Below are positions 59,601 through 64,000 of a stretch of 64,000 bases of DNA, piece after piece. Position 1 is the stretch's first letter. The number at the start of each line of letters is the position of its first letter. The stretch comes from Patiria pectinifera (taxonomy: Eukaryota > Echinodermata > Asteroidea > Valvatida > Asterinidae), in assembly GCA_029964075.1 (NCBI GenBank), contig CM057149.1, positions 9,186,465 to 9,250,464 on the forward strand. The letters are read 5' to 3'. The notes under the pieces were generated by a model. That model worked only from the letters and a program-made list of their open reading frames with translations. It did not search any database and was not told the DNA's origin. The position numbers and the translations under genes were made by a program.

Positions 59601-62600
59601 AACCAACTGAAATAAAATAAAAACCCATGAACAGCGGAATGTACAGCACAAAACCCATGGAAGATAATATTCGACAACCCTTCAAACTATTCTTTCCATT
59701 TTGTTTTTAAATGACAGGTGGAACATTACAATGCCAATGACAGGTTAGACGTACTGAATAATTATTTTCTACATGTTAGTAGATGGAATATTGTTTGTAA
59801 AAATCACTCTTTGTAAATCTTACTATTTATGTGATATGTTTAAAGGCCTTGAAAAAAAATTAATAACAAAATAAGCTGGAATTAATATTTTGAACAAATT
59901 TGGAAAAGATCAAAAGTTACTTAAAGTAGTAATGTTTCAACGGTGAAGGATAATGAATTATTCATTGGAAAATATTAAAATGGAAAGTGCAAAATCAAAA
60001 CATGAATATACAAATTGAAAAATAGTGGAATCTGCAAGAAATAAATAAACTGAAAAGGAGTGTAGGGGAATAAACTTACGCATGCTGGTCGGCCTCCGCA
60101 CTGGGTTGGTGATAGGAATGGTTGGAAGAAAAGAATGGAACATGCATAGAGGAATATAATTGGTGAGATTAATTGCACATGCTCATGAATATTCAGTGGC
60201 AGATGTATGGGGACAGGCTGGGATCCGCAGGGAGCTCATGCATATTCACATACATGCAAATGAAGGTGCCGGCAAGCTAATAAATATTCATTGCAATGAT
60301 GCACAGGGCTTGTGTGGGAGCTAATCATGCTTGCACAAACAAGGTGACACGTGTATGCAAAAACTTTTGGCAAATGATGATAAGCAGTTTACATATTCAT
60401 AAGAATTAAGGGCAACAGATGCTAACTAGCATGCAATTACTTGCAAACAAAATGGTAAATTCAAGGGGTTCTAATGAAGGGTGTGGATTGGAGTTGCAGT
60501 CAGGTTTTGAAGTGGGGATGGATAGGATAGGGGAGGGATGTGGGGTTGGGGCAGTGGCGTATCGAAGCTTTGAAGACGGTTTAAATGTCGATACAGTAAA
60601 ATCTCAATCCCCTCCCCACCCACGGATAAAAAGCTGGATATGCCGCTGGGTGGGGTGGGGTGGGGTGGGTGAAGTAGGGTGGGGTGGAGTGGGGGTGAAT
60701 TAGGGTGGGGTGCAGATTTGATTCGGGTTGATGTCAAGCTACTTGCTTTTCATGTACTCTAAATTTTATATTAAAGTGATAAAACAAGAGTCCTTAGTCA
60801 ATAAGCGAGAGGTTGTTGGTTTGAACGTCTTCTCGGTATATCTTCAAACATGACGATGATCTGGGGTGTGGACTAAGCCTTTTTTGCGAGAATATTTGAG
60901 GCATTGAAAAAACACACAAAGGCTTGGTGCCAATATGTTATCTGCAATTTGAGAAAAGCCTGAAATCCTGTAGATGTAGAAGAATTTATTTCCCTGGATG
61001 GTGTCAAAGGATGAAAAGGATATCCAAATAAATAAATTTTGGTTTAAAAAAGAAAGGGTACAAAATCCAATCAATTGTTTAATTTGCCCCCCCCCCAAAA
61101 AAAATGAAGATTAGACTCCTAACTTCTGCAGGCTAATACCAATTTTTTAAAACCATAGTCGAGTGACTTAGAAGCAATATATTTGTACTTACATGAGGAT
61201 GTTTGTGCAGAGAATGAAGGAGAAGAGGAGTTTATCCTTCTCAAAGAGGGACCTACAGACGTTGCAGTACAGATTGTAGGTGAAGTGGTCCGATAGGTAA
61301 CGCAGTCGCTTCTCAAGAATCTTGGACTTGTTGCTGGGAATTGTAATAGTGAGATGTTAGAATTAACAAGTGCTGAAACTGTCTTGAAATAAATGGAACC
61401 ATTCTAAGATTCTCAAAAATTCTTAATAAACATTAGGTCAAATTTTCACAATGAAAAAGAAGTAAGTTTGATTTTCGCGAAGGACCAAGTTTAATTACAT
61501 GTACAATATGATCAAAATTAAATCCTTGATTGAAAAAAACTGCTAACATACAATTTCACAGATAAACAATGATAAGTCAAAAGCCTTTCCAGTGATTTTT
61601 GTAGTTCGAATTGCTTGATGGCTTCTAATTTTGGTCTTAGGTACGTCTATCGACACCCCAAATGTTAGGCCCTGTGGGAGCTAACGATGCTTGCTCAATT
61701 CGGGCGATTCACAATGCAGTGCGCCACCAAGAGTTTGCCATGGAGAGTCCACTTTTCAAGTTTACAGTCGACAAAACATGGCCCATCTGAAGGAGTGTCA
61801 GTAGAGAACTTGAGCTAATTTGTTACAGACTGATAAAAAGAAATGAAAAGGGCAAACGGATACTCAAATCATACTCTTACGAAACTACTGACTGGAAAAA
61901 CTAACATTTTCATATGTCCCGCGCTGCGAATTTGTTGACCATCTCCCACAATGCACTGGGAAAAATGAACTCTCCGTGGCAAACTCTTGGTGGCTTACTG
62001 CATGTGAATCGCCTGAACAAAAATAAGCCGAACAAACAACTGACCTGTCATGGATTGAGTTGATGTAGAGATTGACGAACCACATCAGTGAGTATTGGTA
62101 CATAGGGTCGATGTTAGGCAGATCGGCAATACTGAAGAATAAGACACTGGAGTGCTTGGCGATGGGACGGTAGCCAGCTCGAGACTCGTTCAGTTTCTTC
62201 TCAGTCTCTTCTGCAATCTTCTGCTTCTTGGAGATCTCGTCCGAGAGAACCTGAGTGAAAAACAGAGGGCGTTGTAAAATTCACTTAATAAAAAATCATT
62301 TAAGTCTGCCTGAAATTATACCTTTGTCTCATACGTTGCACTTTAAAATTTCAAATTCTACAGTTCAACTTTCAAGACAAGATTATGATTAAGAGATAAA
62401 TATTTTCCATCTCCTCAAGTAAGAAAAAAAACAGCAAAAAGAAATACGGTGTCTCAGCTGAAGTAATTCTTGTCTTTCAATACTGATTAAGTATGATTTT
62501 CAAGCTGCATGAAAGTGTGTGTGGGTATGTAGTAAGGAGAAGTGTTTATTTTCTGTCAGTTTTCCCCCAAAAAATAATGCATACAGATATAATAAGCATA

Positions 62601-63087
62601 CGATATGATGTGAAGTGAAACATCAATTTACAAATTGTTGACTGCTGCGATATGGGATACGACATTTTTAACACCCGAGAGGCGCAAAGCCCACACGAGG
62701 CACGAGACTGAGCAGTTGCAGTTAGTGGCGAGAGCAGGCACACAGGCCCTATTCTACACACACGCGCAATGCGGTGTATATGAAGTCAACTGCACACGTG
62801 GCCGTTCTAGACCAATGAAATTACAGTATTTGAGCACACGATGTAACAATTCAATTTGTTAGTAATAATGTTTGAGGAATCCTGCAAGAATTTTTCATTC
62901 AGATTGGGTGATTATTTTCGTTTATACCTTAGAGGAATCCAAGATGCGGATTGCACTCTCATCCTCCAAGATGTTCCCCTCGGAGGAGGACAGCGTCTCT
63001 AAGATCTTATCTTCAATCTCCTTGAGCTGTCTCTTGTTGGCTGCGCTCTGGAGGACCATGGCCTGTCGCTCCTCCTCAAGCTCTGGT
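50693..63087 (-). CDS. DNAH12: Axonemal dynein heavy chain, C-terminal part (DNAH12-like)
   Basis: Inner-arm dynein heavy chains are AAA+ motors that slide axonemal microtubules in cilia and flagella. Exons in gene order: 62928-63087, 62045-62250, 61193-61333, 58992-59150, 58430-58574, 57593-57817, 56832-57011, 56353-56493, 55875-56012, 55069-55302, 54377-54562, 53832-53935, 53142-53253, 52534-52764, 52233-52324, 51679-51746, 50693-50883. They give 903 aa plus TAG. Phases agree at every junction. The 5' portion lies past the right edge. Hallmarks: [17 protein letters not shown] after the stalk, [30 protein letters not shown] (AAA6 region), [50 protein letters not shown], and the C-terminal domain with [15 protein letters not shown] and [12 protein letters not shown]. 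The end [15 protein letters not shown] favours DNAH12 over DNAH7 or DNAH3, from memory. A candidate 21-nt microexon lies at 60080-60100. Confidence 0.9.
52871..52912 (+). repeat. G-run array, potential G-quadruplex
   Basis: Seven runs of four or five G separated by single T or short spacers lie in a dynein intron, G-rich on the non-template (plus) strand relative to the minus-strand gene. The sequence satisfies the usual four-run G-quadruplex pattern several times over. Confidence 0.7.
57310..57440 (+). mobile_element. Fragment of the 1.3-kb palindromic element
   Basis: TTCATAAATACCTAAGACAG and the later blocks GCTGCGTTCTGCGCCACAT and CACCAATCTCCATAT match one arm of the element at 8401-9693, with the segment between them deleted. 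It lies in a dynein intron. Confidence 0.72.
57951..58300 (+). mobile_element. Full-length tRNA-derived SINE
   Basis: The head has box A TGGCCTCGTGGTC (57959) and box B GGTTCGAGTCC (58014). The body is shared with 13346-13660. The tail is CATTATTGTTATTATTTTC. It lies in the dynein gene, in the opposite orientation to the gene, 130 bases from an exon. Confidence 0.85.
60080..60100 (-). other. Candidate 21-nt microexon of the dynein gene
   Basis: On the minus strand a pyrimidine-rich tract (TTCTTTTCTTCCAACC) and ACCAACCCAG precede TGCGGAGGCCGACCAGCATGC, which is followed by a consensus donor GTAAGTTT. The neighbouring exons (61193-61333 and 58992-59150) join in phase with or without it. Inclusion changes one Met to Ile and adds the seven residues AEADQHA just before DKKEMDQEE. 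Skipping gives exactly the loop length I remember from other family members. It is an alternatively spliced exon candidate, predicted only from sequence. Confidence 0.5.
60480..60715. repeat. G-rich stretch with a small hAT-like remnant
   Basis: GGGGT units recur on the plus strand, especially at 60651-60712. CAGTGGCGTATC at 60552 and GATATGCCGCTG ending at 60648 are imperfect inverted ends like those of the hAT MITE at 6318-6626, but no clean target duplication is present. Confidence 0.5.
61699..62018. mobile_element. Inverted-repeat element in a dynein intron
   Basis: TTCGGGCGATTCACAATGCA..CCACCAAGAGTTTGCCATGG at the left is mirrored by CCGTGGCAAACTCTTGGTGG..CATGTGAATCGCCTGAA at the right. 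The arms of about 55 bp lie within a 320-bp non-coding element that ends 27 bases from a dynein exon. Confidence 0.78.
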
Positions 63088-63194
63088 CTGTAATGAGAGA
63101 AGGAAAAACCAACACTAGTAAAAAACAAAAAGCAACCAAAGTCTGGGCTTCCATTCCTGGTGGGGTGGGTCTTTGGGGTGAAGAAATATGCTTC

Positions 63195-63324
63195 GGCCCT
63201 GTCCGAATCACAAGGCTACGACTACAAATAACACACACCTATGGAAGCCACTGGCCAGCGGCTGCTGCCGCTTCCCATAGACTTGTGTTATTGCCAGCCA
63301 CAGCCATATAGTTTCGGACACGGC
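63195..63324. mobile_element. Short MITE in dynein intron
   Basis: GGCCCTGTCCGAATCACAAG..AATAACACACACCTATGG at the left is mirrored by CCATAGACTTGTGTTATT..TTCGGACACGGC at the right. The 130-bp element is almost entirely arms. Confidence 0.72.
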
Positions 63325-63382
63325 ATTCATAAATGTTCATCTGTTCTCCAAAACAAGAGATAAGCCTTCACACTGGGAAAGG

Positions 63383-63590
63383 GCAAAAATCAATATCAAA
63401 TATTCACCTCTTCCAAAGGCAAATTTCATCTTACGCGATACTAATTGCATTATCTGGTTGTACATCAGATTCAAACCGGCCAAAGTATCGTGGCAAGCTC
63501 ATGGTCAAGTTGTTAAGGCATCAACACTAGTACATGTAGGAGGGCGTGGGTGCAAGTCTCCCCCAGTGAGCTAGTGAAAGTTTTGTTCTC
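63383..63590 (+). mobile_element. Degenerate tRNA-derived SINE
   Basis: It matches the 10066-10425 SINE region at AATTTCATCTTA, CAGATTCAAACCGGCCAA and GGTGCAAGTCTCCCCCAGTGAG, in the same order, with many substitutions. Confidence 0.55.
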
Positions 63591-64000
63591 CCAATAGAGC
63601 AAAATCACAATTATTACATATCAAAACTCATCTTCCTAATGAATTGTCCTCTCAAACATAGTCAGATAATGATTTTTTTTTAGGTACCGGTTTCTTTGAA
63701 CGGTTTTATATTCAGATTCTGTGCACCTTGTGAATGCTTTGTGTTATTATTATATCTTCGAAGTAAGATGAGATTTGAAAGTTTGCATGGTGGAAAGATA
63801 CTTAGACAAGATAAGTTTGTCATACTGCTTGAAACGTTGAGTCCCTCCGGTTCTTTTCAGAACCACACATACTCACAAAAGAGATTTATTCACATGGTGC
63901 TACCACAAACTTATCTTGTCTTATTATATCTTCCCAATGCACAATTCCATCTTATACAATAAAAGCCTTTGTTACTTTCACAACCAAAGCTTGAAATATG

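Larger units (their letters stand above)
63088..64000. other. Dynein intron running off the right edge
   Basis: No further dynein exon is recognised, so the next upstream exon lies beyond the window. The stretch holds a short MITE (63195-63324) and a SINE fragment (63383-63590). The rest is A+T-rich. Confidence 0.6.

Overview
This is a piece of an animal nuclear genome, about 60 % A+T, made of intron-rich housekeeping genes separated by dense small non-autonomous transposons. There are no bacterial operons. Spliceosomal introns with GT..AG ends, TTAGGG repeats, tRNA-derived SINEs and a decayed histone H1 gene with a metazoan histone stem-loop all fit a marine invertebrate deuterostome. An echinoderm is my best guess, from general repeat style only, and the species is not determined.

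Genes were rebuilt exon by exon, checking splice sites, reading-frame phase and similarity to remembered families. They are: a broken histone H1 gene (minus, 1.5-1.9 kb); PRPF18, a second-step splicing factor (plus, 5.9-14.7 kb, first exon not found); RAD18, the E3 ligase of DNA-damage tolerance (minus, 16.9-25.4 kb, 14 exons, 696 aa); TIMM17, a mitochondrial inner-membrane import subunit (plus, 26.2-31.5 kb, 7 exons, 168 aa); RPS23 (minus, 34.4-37.2 kb, 4 exons, 145 aa); ATP6AP1/Ac45, a V-ATPase accessory subunit (plus, 37.5-46.8 kb, 9 exons, 461 aa); and the C-terminal 903 residues of an axonemal dynein heavy chain of the DNAH12/7/3 group (minus, 50.7-63.1 kb, continuing past the right edge).

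The layout alternates. PRPF18 and RAD18 converge on a shared poly(A) region, RAD18 and TIMM17 diverge from an 850-bp spacer, RPS23 and ATP6AP1 diverge from a 352-bp spacer, and ATP6AP1 and the dynein gene converge. The genes are not functionally related. A 12-bp motif, AGAGGGCGCTAT, recurs near three of the starts.

The most novel content is in the introns and spacers. (1) A family of elements with telomere-like ends (TTAACCCTAACCC) inserts at TTAA. One copy interrupts a dispersed repeat whose uninterrupted copy, also in the window, carries a single TTAA, which amounts to a natural empty site. Two further families share the TTAA habit. (2) Several fold-back families are built from short tandem units in inverted arms, including a 1.3-kb palindrome and a 0.8-kb array of palindromic 80-bp units. 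(3) The dynein gene holds a frame-neutral 21-nt candidate microexon. (4) RAD18 has a coding 21-bp minisatellite with a decayed, partly duplicated copy in the next intron. (5) A fold-back element with a probable 8-bp target duplication splits the histone H1 remnant.
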